Numbered from the stretch's first letter, positions 1 to 8,669 are shown. The stretch: DNA of 64,000 nt from Novosphingobium sp. SG751A (GCF_013149295.1 NZ_JABGCB010000004.1:1-64000); one strand, 5' to 3'. Notes: a model not told the origin generated them from the sequence alone. Numbers and translations: made by a program.

Positions 1-136
1 GTGATAACCTCCGACACGGACGCCTCCTTCAGTGGTGTTCAACACCTCCACTATGGCACATCGATGCCGTCGGGGGGCGTCCACCCCATCAGCTTTATCT
101 GGGGCCTGAGGCCGAGCAATTGCGCCGCCTCCTCTC
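1..136. other. Left-edge stretch without a supported gene
   Basis: I cannot support a gene here. One reading frame on the + strand is open from the first base to about position 153, but its translation resembles nothing I recognise and it has no visible start. The only structure is an imperfect inverted repeat at about 31-52: the perfect core GGTGTTCAACACC (34-46) lies inside a longer, bulged AGTG...CACT pair. It could be a mobile-element end or a small hairpin. The window edge prevents a decision. Confidence 0.3.
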
Positions 137-268
137 TCATCGGCCCGATTGAATGATGCGCGGAACAACCTGCGTGAGCTTATCAACCGGCACGGCAAAC
201 TCGATTCCCGCCGAAGCATCCGACGGGCCGTAGGGCGTGAAATCAGCTATGGCCGCAAAAGGGCATGA
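137..268 (-). pseudogene. C-terminal relic of a trypsin-like (S1C/HtrA-type) serine protease
   Basis: Reading the minus strand from 268 down to the TGA at 137-139 gives about 43 codons. They include SAGIEFAVPVDKLTQVVP, which matches the conserved stretch just after the catalytic serine in S1C (HtrA/HhoA-like) proteases, normally SAGIGFAVPVDTVNRVVP. A TGA in the same frame lies immediately upstream (269-271), and no protease domain or start codon precedes it. The downstream PDZ region is also missing, because the stub stops right after this motif. It lies 35 bases beyond the end of the usg gene on the same strand. I read it as a decayed fragment, not a functional peptide. Confidence 0.6.
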
Positions 269-303
269 TCATGCGGGTCTTTCAAGCGCCCCTTTGGCTC
301 AGC

Positions 304-576
304 CTATTGTATGGTGATGATCCCAGCCTTGGGATGCCACACGCGCGGTCCCAGCAATCGGTCATGCACCAGCCGGACCGAATGCAGCACAGCCTCAATG
401 TCGCGCCGCCATGCGTCAAGAAATCGGCGTAATTCCGGGAAATGGGGCGCCTCATCGTAAAACTGCCACACAAAAATCTGCAACAGCGAAGGATAGTCGG
501 GCATGAAATAGCTGATTTCTGCGGTGGAGAGGCCATAGCCTTGCAGTTGCCGTGCAAACTCATCATGTCCGCTCAT
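304..576 (-). CDS. usg: Usg family protein
   Basis: A 90-residue protein of the Usg family (COG5425), a small alphaproteobacterial family first noticed upstream of trp genes and still without a known biochemical role. The family signature is clear: an N-terminal GYGLSTAEI followed by MPDYPSLLQIFVWQFYD, then PHFPELRRFLDAWRRDIE and a basic C-terminus around VHDRLLGPRVW. The start at 576 is chosen over upstream codons because the family begins with a short M-x-x-x-E-F-x-x-Q-L stretch and an AGGAG sequence sits 7 bases before it. No trp genes are visible nearby. The gene stands alone, between a LysR gene on its 5' side and a protease relic on its 3' side. Confidence 0.85.
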   Translation of the reverse strand: MSGHDEFARQLQGYGLSTAEISYFMPDYPSLLQIFVWQFYDEAPHFPELRRFLDAWRRDIEAVLHSVRLVHDRLLGPRVWHPKAGIITIQ

Positions 577-706
577 GTCCCGTTCTCCTGTGCTGTGTTG
601 ATCATCCCTGTTGGTTCGTCTGTGTGGCATCAGGATTTGTAATTCCGGTCTTTGTGTCAAGTCGGAAATGGTGCGGAATATGAGTTAAGTTGATCGTTTA
701 TATAGA

Positions 707-741
707 AATTTTGGCACTCTCGGTCATCGGGTGCCAAAATT
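707..741. terminator. Probable terminator hairpin after the LysR gene
   Basis: A perfect 11-base inverted repeat, AATTTTGGCAC (707-717) and GTGCCAAAATT (731-741), with a 13-base loop. It lies 25 bases beyond the LysR stop codon and on the promoter side of usg. The A/T ends of the stem supply a U-tract for either strand. It should end the lysR transcript. An operator is the alternative reading. Confidence 0.55.
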
Positions 742-765
742 GCATGAACCCGCTTGTCTGATGGA

Positions 766-1689
766 TCAAAAGCCCGATCCGCGATCCGCTCTCCATGGCA
801 CGTTGGCCAGCGCGGCGCGCAGAGTTTGCAGAAAAGCATTGGTGCGCCCGCTGCGTCCATGCCGCGCATGCAGCAGCGCCACGACATCCGCCGCAGGCGG
901 CGCCCAGTCGGGCAGAATTTCCACCAGCCGTCCCGCCGCCAGATCCCCGGCCACATCCCATTCGCTGCGCACGATCACCCCAAGGCCCGCCAGCGCCCAG
1001 TCGCGCACGATTTCTCCATCATTGCTCGACATGGCGGGATGGACCCGGACGGTCATCCGCTCTTTGTCGGCATGCATAAAGCGCCAGAGCGTGACATCCT
1101 CGTTGTTTTCCCGCAACGCAAGACAGCGGTGGGCGATAAGGTCATCGGGCGTGACTATGGGCGGATGGCCCTCAAGATATTCGGGCGCCGCGCAAAGAAT
1201 CCTTCGGTTGGGCGCCAGTGTCGTCACCAGCCTGTCGCTTTCCGGCAAGGCGCCGATATGCACCACAATATCCCAGCTCTCGCTCACCTGCCGGATGGGA
1301 CTGTCGGACAATTCCAGCGTGACGGTCATTGCCGGATTGGCCCGCACAAAGGCCTCGACAACCGGGCTGACATAGCGCCTGCCAAAGCCGTAAGGGGCCG
1401 CCACGCGCAAATGGCCCCGGATCTGGCTGGTGCGACTGGCCAGCCTTTCGCTCAGGGCTTCGATGGCATTGATGATCTCGACGCCTTCCGTGGCGATCAT
1501 CTCGCCTTCATCGGTCAGGTTCAGCCCGCGCGAAGTGCGCTCGATCAGCTTGACACCCACCCGTTCCTCCAGCGCGCGCAACCGCTGCGTCACCGCAGGC
1601 GGGGTCACATTCAGGTTGCGCGCCGCCTCGGCCAGCGAGGGCGAAGCGGCCAGAACACGGAAAAATGTCAGATCCTCGGTGGTGATCAT
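766..1689 (-). CDS. LysR family transcriptional regulator
   Basis: A 307-residue LysR-type regulator of normal length. The N-terminal winged helix-turn-helix is clear at residues 3-62 (LAEAARNLNVTPPAVTQRLRALEERVGVKLIER), followed by a LysR substrate-binding domain from about residue 92 to 295. The start at 1689 is the first ATG and places the HTH at the usual distance. The gene is divergent from the aldehyde dehydrogenase at 1813, sharing a 123-base AT-rich intergenic region. This is the classic arrangement for a LysR protein that controls its neighbour and itself. The likely targets are the aldehyde dehydrogenase and possibly the amino-acid unit beyond it. The inducer cannot be read from sequence. 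Confidence 0.9.
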   Translation of the reverse strand: MITTEDLTFFRVLAASPSLAEAARNLNVTPPAVTQRLRALEERVGVKLIERTSRGLNLTDEGEMIATEGVEIINAIEALSERLASRTSQIRGHLRVAAPYGFGRRYVSPVVEAFVRANPAMTVTLELSDSPIRQVSESWDIVVHIGALPESDRLVTTLAPNRRILCAAPEYLEGHPPIVTPDDLIAHRCLALRENNEDVTLWRFMHADKERMTVRVHPAMSSNDGEIVRDWALAGLGVIVRSEWDVAGDLAAGRLVEILPDWAPPAADVVALLHARHGRSGRTNAFLQTLRAALANVPWRADRGSGF

Positions 1690-1812
1690 TAGGTTCGATC
1701 TTAATGCTATATATAGATCATATTAATTGCAGCATTCATGCTTTGCCATATCATCGGCGCCCAGGCAACTGGCCCGGCGATGGACAGGTGCCCATTTTAC
1801 AAAGCGTGAAAG
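1690..1812. promoter_or_regulatory. Divergent LysR / aldehyde dehydrogenase control region
   Basis: This AT-rich stretch between two divergent genes holds TTAAT (1701-1705) and ATTAA (1722-1726) arms flanking TATATATA. It is a dyad of the size LysR proteins bind, although the inner bases are only partly symmetrical. Assignment as the LysR operator is inference from position. Confidence 0.45.
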
Positions 1813-3264
1813 ATGCCGCCCATGATCTCTGCGCCCGCATGTGACCTTATCTATATCAACGGCGAATGGCGCCATCCTGCGCGTTCCGCCTCGGCCATTC
1901 CAGTCATCAGCCCGGCAACCGAACAGGTCATCGGATCGGTGGCTCAATCCAGCGCCCTTGACGTGGATCAGGCCGTGGCCGCCGCAAGAGCCGCTTTCCC
2001 CGCATTTTCCGCCACTACGCCTGCGCAGCGTATCGCCCTGCTTGGCCGCATTCTGGTGCTGATGGAGGAGAGGGCAGAGCCGCTGGCACAGGCTATCTGT
2101 CAGGAGATGGGGGCGGCCATCGGTTTCGCCCGCACGGCCCATGTCCCTTTTGGACTGGCCCATATCCGCGCCGCGATCGAGGTGCTGGAACGCTTCCCCT
2201 TCCTCACCCCTCAGGGCAGCACCGCCATCGCCCGTGAGGCCATTGGCGTATGCGGGCTGATCACTCCATGGAACTGGCCGCTCTATCAGATTACCGCCAA
2301 GCTGGCCCCGGCTCTGGCGGCTGGCTGCACCATTGTGCTTAAACCCAGCGAATTGTCGCCTTTCAGCGCCCATATGCTGGCCCAGATCCTGCATGAAGCC
2401 GGGACGCCTCCCGGCGTGTTCAACATGGTCACGGGGCTGGGTGAAGAGGTCGGCGCGGCAATTGCCGCCCATGGTGACATTGACATGGTCTCGATCACCG
2501 GGTCCACCCGCGCCGGGGTTCTGGTGGCCCAGGCCGCCGCGCCCACGGTCAAGCGCGTGACTCAGGAACTTGGCGGAAAGTCGCCCAATATTCTGCTCGA
2601 CGATGCCGATTTTGCCCGCGTAGTGCCGCTGGGCGTCGCGGCGGGTCTGCGCAATGCCGGACAATCATGCAGCGCCCCCACCCGGATGCTGGTGCCGCAG
2701 GCACGCCTTGCCGAGGTTGAGCATATGGCTGCCGCCGCTGCCCGGGCGCTGGTTGTGGGCGATCCCTCGCTGGAGACCACCGACCTTGGCCCGGTGGCCA
2801 ATCGCAACCAGTTTGACAAGGTCCAGCGCATGATCGACATCGGCCTTGCCGAGGGGGCCCGACTGGTTTGGGGCGGGCCGGGCAGGCCCGATGGGTTTGA
2901 CCGGGGGTTCTATTGCCGCCCCACCATCTTCACCTGCCCCGATCCGGCGATGCGCATCGCGCAGGAGGAGATTTTCGGCCCCGTCCTTTGCCTTATCCCC
3001 TATCGCGATGAAGAGGATGCGATCCGTATCGCCAATGACACGGTTTACGGCCTTGGCGCGCATGTGCAGTCGGCCGATCTGGACCGGGCGCGCCGCGTTG
3101 CGGGCCGGATTCGCGCGGGACAGGTCCATATCAACCATCCAGCATGGGACGGCATGGCGGCCTTCGGCGGCTATAAACAATCGGGCAATGGGCGCGAATA
3201 TGGCCGTTTCGGGCTGGAGGAATATCTCGAGACCAAGGCCATACTGGGCTACTATCCGCAATGA
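1813..3264 (+). CDS. NAD(P)-dependent aldehyde dehydrogenase family protein
   Basis: A 483-residue aldehyde dehydrogenase oxidising an aldehyde to its acid with NAD(P)+. Diagnostic features are present: PWNWP (about 152-156), KPSE (177-180), GSTRAG in the Rossmann fold (about 230), the general-base glutamate in QELGGKSPN (E252) and the catalytic cysteine in NAGQSCSAPT (C286). The C-terminal EEIFGPVL and GGYKQSGNGRE motifs are intact. A second ATG three codons in (1822) is an equally plausible start. The substrate is unknown. The gene is divergent from the LysR gene, and a 172-base gap separates it from the DSD1-type gene downstream, so it may or may not belong to that operon. Confidence 0.9.
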   Translation: MPPMISAPACDLIYINGEWRHPARSASAIPVISPATEQVIGSVAQSSALDVDQAVAAARAAFPAFSATTPAQRIALLGRILVLMEERAEPLAQAICQEMGAAIGFARTAHVPFGLAHIRAAIEVLERFPFLTPQGSTAIAREAIGVCGLITPWNWPLYQITAKLAPALAAGCTIVLKPSELSPFSAHMLAQILHEAGTPPGVFNMVTGLGEEVGAAIAAHGDIDMVSITGSTRAGVLVAQAAAPTVKRVTQELGGKSPNILLDDADFARVVPLGVAAGLRNAGQSCSAPTRMLVPQARLAEVEHMAAAAARALVVGDPSLETTDLGPVANRNQFDKVQRMIDIGLAEGARLVWGGPGRPDGFDRGFYCRPTIFTCPDPAMRIAQEEIFGPVLCLIPYRDEEDAIRIANDTVYGLGAHVQSADLDRARRVAGRIRAGQVHINHPAWDGMAAFGGYKQSGNGREYGRFGLEEYLETKAILGYYPQ

Positions 3265-3436
3265 GCGACCGCTTCGTGGGATGTACCCCGTCCCGCCGGG
3301 CAGATTCATGGCCTATGCCTTTGCCGTGCATGTGTGGCGGGATGCTTAACCCCAGCCTTAATTGAACATGCAAGATCCATTAATTGTGCGCGACATTTAC
3401 CCTCGGCACAATGCCCCCACAAGACCAGCAAGGAAC

Positions 3437-4624
3437 ATGATGGTGAGCCATGCAAACACCCTTGGGCAGACTGCCCAAATCTCCGCTCCACTGCGCCTCG
3501 ACGCGCTTGAAACGCCCTGCCTGATCCTTGATGCGGATCGCATGGAGCGCAATATTGCTCGGCTGCGAGACAGGCTTGCGCCGCTGGGTGTGGCGCTGCG
3601 TCCCCATCTGAAAACCGCCAAATCAGTTGAGGTCGCCCGCCATGTGATGAGCAGCCCGCAGGGTCCGGCCACCGTCTCTACCCTGAGGGAGGCCGAGTTC
3701 TTCGCCGCCGCCGGGGTGCGCGACATCATCTATGCTGTGGGCATCACGCCGTGGAAATTGGCCAAGGTCCTCGAATTGCGCCGCCAGGGTGTCGATCTGG
3801 CCGTGGTGCTCGACACGGTGGAGCAGGCCGAGGCCGTAGCGGCCGCCTCACGCGAAGCGGGCGTCGCCATTCCCGCGTTGATCGAGATCGATTGCGACGG
3901 GCATCGCTCGGGCGTGGTGCCCAATGATGCGGCACGCCTTGTCGGGATTGGCCGGGCGCTGATTGATGGCGGGGAATTGCGCGGCGTCCTCACCCATGCC
4001 GGGGGCAGCTATGCCGCGCGCGGGGTTCAGGCCCTGCAACAAGCCGCCGAGCAGGAGCGCAAAAGCGTGGTTGATGCCGCCGCCATCCTGCGCGAGGCGG
4101 GCCTGCCCTGTCCGGTGGTCAGCCTTGGTTCTACCCCGACCGCGCATCATGCTCTTGACCTGACGGGCGTTACCGAGGTGCGGGCGGGCGTCTTTGTCTT
4201 TTTCGATCTGGTCATGGCCGGCATCGGCATTTGCCGGGCCGAGGATATTGCCATTTCCGTCCTTGCCACAGTGATCGGACATCAGCGTGAAAAGGGGTGG
4301 ATTCTGGTGGATGCCGGATGGATGGCCATGTCGCAGGATCGCGGGACCGCCAAACAGGCTGTCAATCAGGGCTATGGCGTCGTCTGCGATATTGCGGGCC
4401 ATGCCTACCCGGACCTGATCATGGCCGATGCCAATCAGGAACATGGTATCATCACGCTGCGCCCCGGTTCGCAAGGCACGTTGCCCGATCTGGCCATCGG
4501 GGATCGCCTGCGCATTCTGCCCAATCACGCCTGCGCCACCGGCGCGCAGCATCGCCAATACAATGTGGTCCATGGCGCATCCGATGTGGTGACGGGCCAA
4601 TGGCAACGTTTCGGAGGCTGGTAA
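3437..4624 (+). CDS. DSD1 family PLP-dependent enzyme (D-threonine aldolase / D-serine dehydratase-like)
   Basis: A 395-residue protein of the alanine-racemase-fold D-threonine aldolase / D-serine dehydratase family. The PLP-binding lysine lies in LRPHLKTAKS (about K59), and the C-terminal domain carries the metal-site motif PNHACATG. Substrates in the family are D-threonine, D-serine or 3-hydroxy-D-aspartate. Which applies here is not visible. The start at 3437 (or 3440) follows an AGGAAC ribosome site; an upstream in-frame ATG at 3362 has none and adds residues foreign to the family. The stop overlaps the start of a RidA gene by one base, and a DAO-type oxidoreductase closes the run. Dehydratases of this type release reactive enamines that RidA hydrolyses. 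Confidence 0.85.
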   Translation: MMVSHANTLGQTAQISAPLRLDALETPCLILDADRMERNIARLRDRLAPLGVALRPHLKTAKSVEVARHVMSSPQGPATVSTLREAEFFAAAGVRDIIYAVGITPWKLAKVLELRRQGVDLAVVLDTVEQAEAVAAASREAGVAIPALIEIDCDGHRSGVVPNDAARLVGIGRALIDGGELRGVLTHAGGSYAARGVQALQQAAEQERKSVVDAAAILREAGLPCPVVSLGSTPTAHHALDLTGVTEVRAGVFVFFDLVMAGIGICRAEDIAISVLATVIGHQREKGWILVDAGWMAMSQDRGTAKQAVNQGYGVVCDIAGHAYPDLIMADANQEHGIITLRPGSQGTLPDLAIGDRLRILPNHACATGAQHRQYNVVHGASDVVTGQWQRFGGW

Positions 4625-5016
4625 TGAACAATGCTCCCCAACCCATCCTGACCGAAGGCGCGCCTGCCCCTGCCGGTCACTATGCTCAGGCGATCCGCGC
4701 GGGCAGCGCGCTCTATATCTCCGGCCAATTGCCGATCCGGCCTGACAAGGCGCCGCTGGCCGACATGGGCTTTGCCGCGCAGGCAAGGCAGGCCATCGCC
4801 AATATGCTGGCCATCCTTGAGGCCGCGGGTAGCAGCGCCCACGACCTGTGCCGCGTCACGGCCTATATCGTCGGGGTGGAAAACTGGCCGGAATTCAATC
4901 GCGTCTATGCCGATATGCTGGGCGCGGCGCGTCCTGCCCGCACGGTCGTTCCGGTGGCCGAGCTGCATTACGGCTATCTGGTTGAAATCGACGCCATCGC
5001 CGCGCTGCGGGACTGA
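4624..5016 (+). CDS. RidA family enamine/imine deaminase
   Basis: A 130-residue RidA/YjgF/UK114 protein, normal length. It carries the family hallmarks: GHYAQAIRAG, LYISGQLP near the N-terminus, the glutamine-rich helix Q(A)RQAIANMLAILEAAG, and RPARTVVPVAEL with the substrate-binding arginine, ending LVEIDAIA. RidA hydrolyses 2-aminoacrylate/imine intermediates to 2-oxo acids, sparing PLP enzymes. The ATG at 4624 uses the last base of the preceding TAA, so the two are translationally coupled. A longer in-frame reading from 4297 runs inside the previous gene and is not credible. The coupling with a DSD1-type enzyme argues that this copy is dedicated to the pathway. Confidence 0.9.
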   Translation: MNNAPQPILTEGAPAPAGHYAQAIRAGSALYISGQLPIRPDKAPLADMGFAAQARQAIANMLAILEAAGSSAHDLCRVTAYIVGVENWPEFNRVYADMLGAARPARTVVPVAELHYGYLVEIDAIAALRD

Positions 5017-5033
5017 TCTTTCGGAGGTGAGCC

Positions 5034-6194
5034 ATGTCAACGCCTGATCCGGCCAAATCGGCCGCAGCCCCGCGGCTGCAAAGCATCGATGCCCTGCGAG
5101 GGCTGGTCATGATCTTCATGCTGCTCGACCATGTGCGCGAGACGTGGCTTCTCTATGTTCCGGTGAGCGATCCGGTCGATGCGCGCACCATCATGCCCGC
5201 TTTGTTTTTCACCCGCATCACCAGCACGCTGTGTGCGCCGATCTTTGTGGCGCTGACCGGCTTGTCGGCATACCTCTACAGTCGGCGCCATACGCCGGCC
5301 GAAACCAGCGATTTTCTGCTGCGTCGCGGGGCTTTTCTGGTCCTGCTCGAACTTACGCTGATCAATTTCTCCTGGCGGGCCGAACTGCCCTTTCATTTCG
5401 TGTTTCTTCAGGTGATCTGGGCCATAGGCCTGTGTATGATCGCGCTGGCGGGCCTGATCCATTTGCCGGGCAGGGCGATCCTGATGCTGGGGCTGGTCAT
5501 TGTGGGCGGGCACAATCTGCTCGACGGCATTGCTTTTGCGCCTGACAGCCCGATGTTCATTCCATGGGCGATCCTGCACAAACGCTCGCAGATCGAGCTG
5601 GCGGGCATGGTGGTCAAGTTCAACTATCCGGTCGTGCCCTGGATCGGGGTGATCTGCCTTGGCTGGTCGGCGGGGGGATGGTTTGCCGGGCTTTCATCCG
5701 AAACGCGCTTGAACCGGCTGTGGCGGGCGGGGACGGCCATGATTGTCGGCTTCGTCCTGCTGCGTGCGCTCAATGCCTATGGCGATGCGCCGTGGTTTAC
5801 GGTGCCCGGTGATCGGCTGCGCACGGTGATGAGTTTTCTGGCCATGACCAAATATCCGCCCTCGCTGCTGTTTCTTCTGCCGACACTGGGCATGGGCCTG
5901 ATCCTGCTTGCCGTGTTTGAGCGCGCCAACCATGCCCGCGTCACCCACTGGCTCTCGGTGCTGGGCAGTGCGCCGATGTTCTTCTACCTCTTCCACCTTT
6001 ATCTGCTGCGCCTGCTCTATCTGGCCGCAAGGGCGATCTGGGGGACCAATCACGGGGATGTGTTTGGCTTCGCTTCGCTGGGCTGGGTTTGGGCATTCTA
6101 TCTGGCCATCATCGTGCCGCTCTATTTCCCCACCCGCTGGTTCTCGAACATCAAGAAGGCCCGCAAGGACATCTGGTGGCTCAAATATCTCTGA
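5034..6194 (+). CDS. DUF1624 / heparan-alpha-glucosaminide N-acetyltransferase-like membrane protein
   Basis: A 386-residue polytopic membrane protein with about ten hydrophobic helices. It opens with the DUF1624 signature SIDALRGLVMIFMLLDHVRE, followed by APIFVALTGLSAYLYSRR. The family (COG3503) is related to acyltransferases that move acyl groups across membranes. The conserved early aspartate and histidine are present. An ideal GGAGG site precedes the ATG. It is 17 bases after ridA and 41 bases before the FAD oxidoreductase, so it is probably co-transcribed in an amino-acid catabolic unit. A role there is unexplained: it might transport or acylate a pathway compound, or simply be a passenger. 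Confidence 0.8.
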   Translation: MSTPDPAKSAAAPRLQSIDALRGLVMIFMLLDHVRETWLLYVPVSDPVDARTIMPALFFTRITSTLCAPIFVALTGLSAYLYSRRHTPAETSDFLLRRGAFLVLLELTLINFSWRAELPFHFVFLQVIWAIGLCMIALAGLIHLPGRAILMLGLVIVGGHNLLDGIAFAPDSPMFIPWAILHKRSQIELAGMVVKFNYPVVPWIGVICLGWSAGGWFAGLSSETRLNRLWRAGTAMIVGFVLLRALNAYGDAPWFTVPGDRLRTVMSFLAMTKYPPSLLFLLPTLGMGLILLAVFERANHARVTHWLSVLGSAPMFFYLFHLYLLRLLYLAARAIWGTNHGDVFGFASLGWVWAFYLAIIVPLYFPTRWFSNIKKARKDIWWLKYL

Positions 6195-6235
6195 GCCATT
6201 CGTCCGATATCGCCCGCTCGACAGAAGGTTATCCC

Positions 6236-7558
6236 ATGCATCCTGTTGTTCAGCCTGTCGCCAGCGACGAGCATTTGCCCGAGGCGGTTGATGTTGTGGT
6301 CGTGGGCGGCGGCATTGTCGGCACGGCTTCGGCCTATTATCTTGCGCGGCGCGGCCTGTCGGTGGCGCTGGTCGAAAAGGGCTATGTCGGTTGCGAGCAA
6401 TCAAGCCGCACATGGGGCTGGTGTCGCCAGCAAAACCGCGACCCGCGTGAGATGCCGCTCTCGCTGCTCTCCATGCGCCTGTGGGATAATCTGCGCGGCG
6501 AGATCGGGCGGGATCTGGGATTTCGCCGCACCGGGCTGGTCTATGCCACCGACGATGCGGCGGTGCTGGCCGGGTGGGAGGCCTGGGGACCGGTGGCGCG
6601 CGAATTCGGGGTGGATACGCATATGCTCACCGCCGCACAGGCTGCGCAGCGCATACCCCAGAACCGGCGGCAATGGGTCGGCGGGCTGCATTCGGTTGCC
6701 GATGGCAAGGCCGAACCCGCGTTGGCCGCACCGGCGCTGGCCGAAGGCGCGCGGCAATTGGGGGCGACCATCCATCAGGGCTGCGCGGCGAGGGGGCTGG
6801 ACCTGACGCAAGGAAGGATTTCCGGGCTGCACACCGAACGTGGCACCATCCGCGCCGATGCGGTGCTTTGCGCGGCGGGCGCCTGGGCCTCGACCTTCAT
6901 GCGGCGCCATGGCGTTATATTCCCGCAGGCCAGCGTGCGCCAGACAGCCTTGCGCACCAAACCGACCGTCAATCTGGGCGAGGTGCTCTATTGCCCCGAT
7001 CTGGCCATGACCCGGCGGCTCGATGGCAGCTATACGCTGGCCATCAGCGGGCGCGCGACGCTTGAAATCACCCCGCAGGGTCTGCGCTTTGGCCGCGAGT
7101 TCATGCCGCAATTCATCCAGCGCCTTAAGGCCGTGCAACTGGGACTGGGAGGTTCCTTCTTCTCCGGCCCTGAATCCTTGCCCGCGCTGTGGGGCCGCGA
7201 TCCCGCCATTTTCGAGAACACCCGCGTTCTTTCCCCCGCGCCCAACCGCAAACTGGTGGGCGCGATCATGGCCAATCTGGTTACGACTTTCCCCCAGCTG
7301 GCCGGGCTTGAGATGGATGCGGCATGGGGCGCCTATGTCGATTGCACGCCTGATGCCGTGCCCGTGGTGTCGGCGGTGGAGCAGATTGGCGGGCTATGCC
7401 TTGCCGCGGGCTGTTCGGGCCATGGGTTTGGTCTTGGCCCCGGCATCGGCCATCTTGCCGCCGAACTGGTGGCCAATGACCGGCCCAGCGTCGATCCCGC
7501 TCATTTTCGTCTTGACCGCCTTGTCGACGGATCAAGGATCAAAGTGGGGTCGCTTTAG
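6236..7558 (+). CDS. FAD-dependent oxidoreductase, DAO/DadA-like
   Basis: A 440-residue flavoprotein of the D-amino-acid oxidase/dehydrogenase superfamily. The FAD-binding dinucleotide fold opens at residues 19-40 with VVVGGGIVGTASAYYLARRG, and the C-terminal FAD motif around GCSGHGFGLGPGIG is intact. A GAAGG site 7 bases upstream supports the ATG at 6236; the longer in-frame reading from 6089 lies inside the previous gene. It is the last gene of the run DSD1-RidA-DUF1624. The natural reading is oxidative deamination of a D- or N-substituted amino acid, yielding imines that the RidA protein would hydrolyse. Sarcosine/glycine-type oxidases are an alternative. Confidence 0.85.
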   Translation: MHPVVQPVASDEHLPEAVDVVVVGGGIVGTASAYYLARRGLSVALVEKGYVGCEQSSRTWGWCRQQNRDPREMPLSLLSMRLWDNLRGEIGRDLGFRRTGLVYATDDAAVLAGWEAWGPVAREFGVDTHMLTAAQAAQRIPQNRRQWVGGLHSVADGKAEPALAAPALAEGARQLGATIHQGCAARGLDLTQGRISGLHTERGTIRADAVLCAAGAWASTFMRRHGVIFPQASVRQTALRTKPTVNLGEVLYCPDLAMTRRLDGSYTLAISGRATLEITPQGLRFGREFMPQFIQRLKAVQLGLGGSFFSGPESLPALWGRDPAIFENTRVLSPAPNRKLVGAIMANLVTTFPQLAGLEMDAAWGAYVDCTPDAVPVVSAVEQIGGLCLAAGCSGHGFGLGPGIGHLAAELVANDRPSVDPAHFRLDRLVDGSRIKVGSL

Positions 7559-7590
7559 CGCGCAAGAGGCGGGTGCGGGTTGCCCAGTGC

Positions 7591-8001
7591 CTATTCCGAC
7601 GCAGGTGGCCAGTCCGCTTCTTCCCAATTCCAGATTTGCGCAAAGCCTTGCTCGGTCAGCCATGCCGGAACATGAGTTGCCGGTGCAAAGGCGCGGCTCG
7701 GATCGGCCAGAGCGCGAATGCGCCGCAATTTGTCGGGCCTGCCTTGAATGATCGCGGCCATCGCCACGGTCTGATATCTGTCGCAAACGACGGCGCCCAG
7801 ATCGATGGCGACGGCGCGGCGCGCCTGATCAATATCGTAATGCGGCCAGGACACGCGCATGGTCAACGGGTCCTGAAACCAGTGCTGCTCGATGCCGATG
7901 CGTTCGGCCATCGCATGCAGCTCGCCCAGATCCGGCGAGAACATGTGACACATCAGCCGCCCGCGCAGTGCGTGAATGGCGCTGTCGACATAGACACTCA
8001 T
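7591..8001 (-). CDS. DUF4031 domain-containing protein
   Basis: A 136-residue protein with the DUF4031 pattern: the N-terminus MSVYVDSAIHALRGRLMCHM, then ELHAMAERIGIEQHWFQ, and PHYDID followed by the basic/acidic helix typical of the family. Function is unknown. The DUF covers residues 1 to about 80. The remaining 55 residues, ending in a tryptophan-rich tail (IWNWEEADWPP), are less conserved in my recollection. The gene is convergent with the oxidoreductase (32 bases apart) and divergent from the HD-domain gene (62 bases apart). Confidence 0.8.
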   Translation of the reverse strand: MSVYVDSAIHALRGRLMCHMFSPDLGELHAMAERIGIEQHWFQDPLTMRVSWPHYDIDQARRAVAIDLGAVVCDRYQTVAMAAIIQGRPDKLRRIRALADPSRAFAPATHVPAWLTEQGFAQIWNWEEADWPPASE

Positions 8002-8063
8002 GGCGTTACCGGCGATTGCACTGTTATTCCCGTCTACCTAGTCTGGCTTCTGGAGGCCCGAGT

Positions 8064-8669
8064 ATGTCCGACCATCCATCGCTGATCGCCGCGTTCGACC
8101 GGTTGAACCTGCCGGGCGATATGCGCGCATTGATCATCGGCCATCATAGCGAAGCGCAGCGCTACTACCATACGCTTCGACACATTGACCTCATGCTGGG
8201 TCAGATCCCGGCCCATCATGCCTTTACGCCCGAAATGACTGCCGCGACGCTGTTCCATGACATCATCTACGACCCGGCCCGCGGCGACAATGAGGAATTG
8301 TCGCTGGCCATGTTCCAGTCTGCTTCAGATGTCTTCTTGCCGCCTGAACCGCTCGACAAGCGCCTGGTTGCGGAGATGATTCTCGCGACCAAAAGCCATC
8401 ATTTCAGCGATGAAAGGACGGCGCAGGATCAGGCGGTCAACCTGTTACTGAAGGCTGATCTGAGTATCCTGTGGCATGCCGATCCGGAAGTGTATGCATG
8501 GTACGCGGCGGGCGTTCGCAAGGAGTATGGCTTTGTGCCCGAGGTCCGGTTTCGCGAAGCTCGGGCAACAATCCTGACGCGGCTTCGTGACGATCTGCTC
8601 CTCAGCGGGCAACTCACATTGGCCGAACAGGACATGCTGAAGCGCAATATCGGGTGGGAGCTGGGCTGA
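8064..8669 (+). CDS. HD-superfamily metal-dependent phosphohydrolase-like protein (COG4339)
   Basis: A 201-residue protein resembling the predicted metal-dependent HD phosphohydrolases of COG4339. The HD-type metal site is visible as YHTLRHIDLML (about residues 30-42), ATLFHDIIYDP (about 66-76) with the HD pair, KSHH and a later aspartate in LLKADLSIL. The start at 8064 is fixed by TGGAGG 8 bases upstream; an in-frame start at 7968 would run back into the neighbouring gene's 5' region. The substrate is unknown and may be a nucleotide. It is the only gene between DUF4031 and the iron-receptor promoter. Confidence 0.75.
   Translation: MSDHPSLIAAFDRLNLPGDMRALIIGHHSEAQRYYHTLRHIDLMLGQIPAHHAFTPEMTAATLFHDIIYDPARGDNEELSLAMFQSASDVFLPPEPLDKRLVAEMILATKSHHFSDERTAQDQAVNLLLKADLSILWHADPEVYAWYAAGVRKEYGFVPEVRFREARATILTRLRDDLLLSGQLTLAEQDMLKRNIGWELG

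Noticed and set aside
4297..5016. A longer, 239-codon version of the RidA gene.
   Set aside because: The extra N-terminus lies inside the preceding gene in another frame and shows no similarity. The coupled ATG at 4624 fits the family length.
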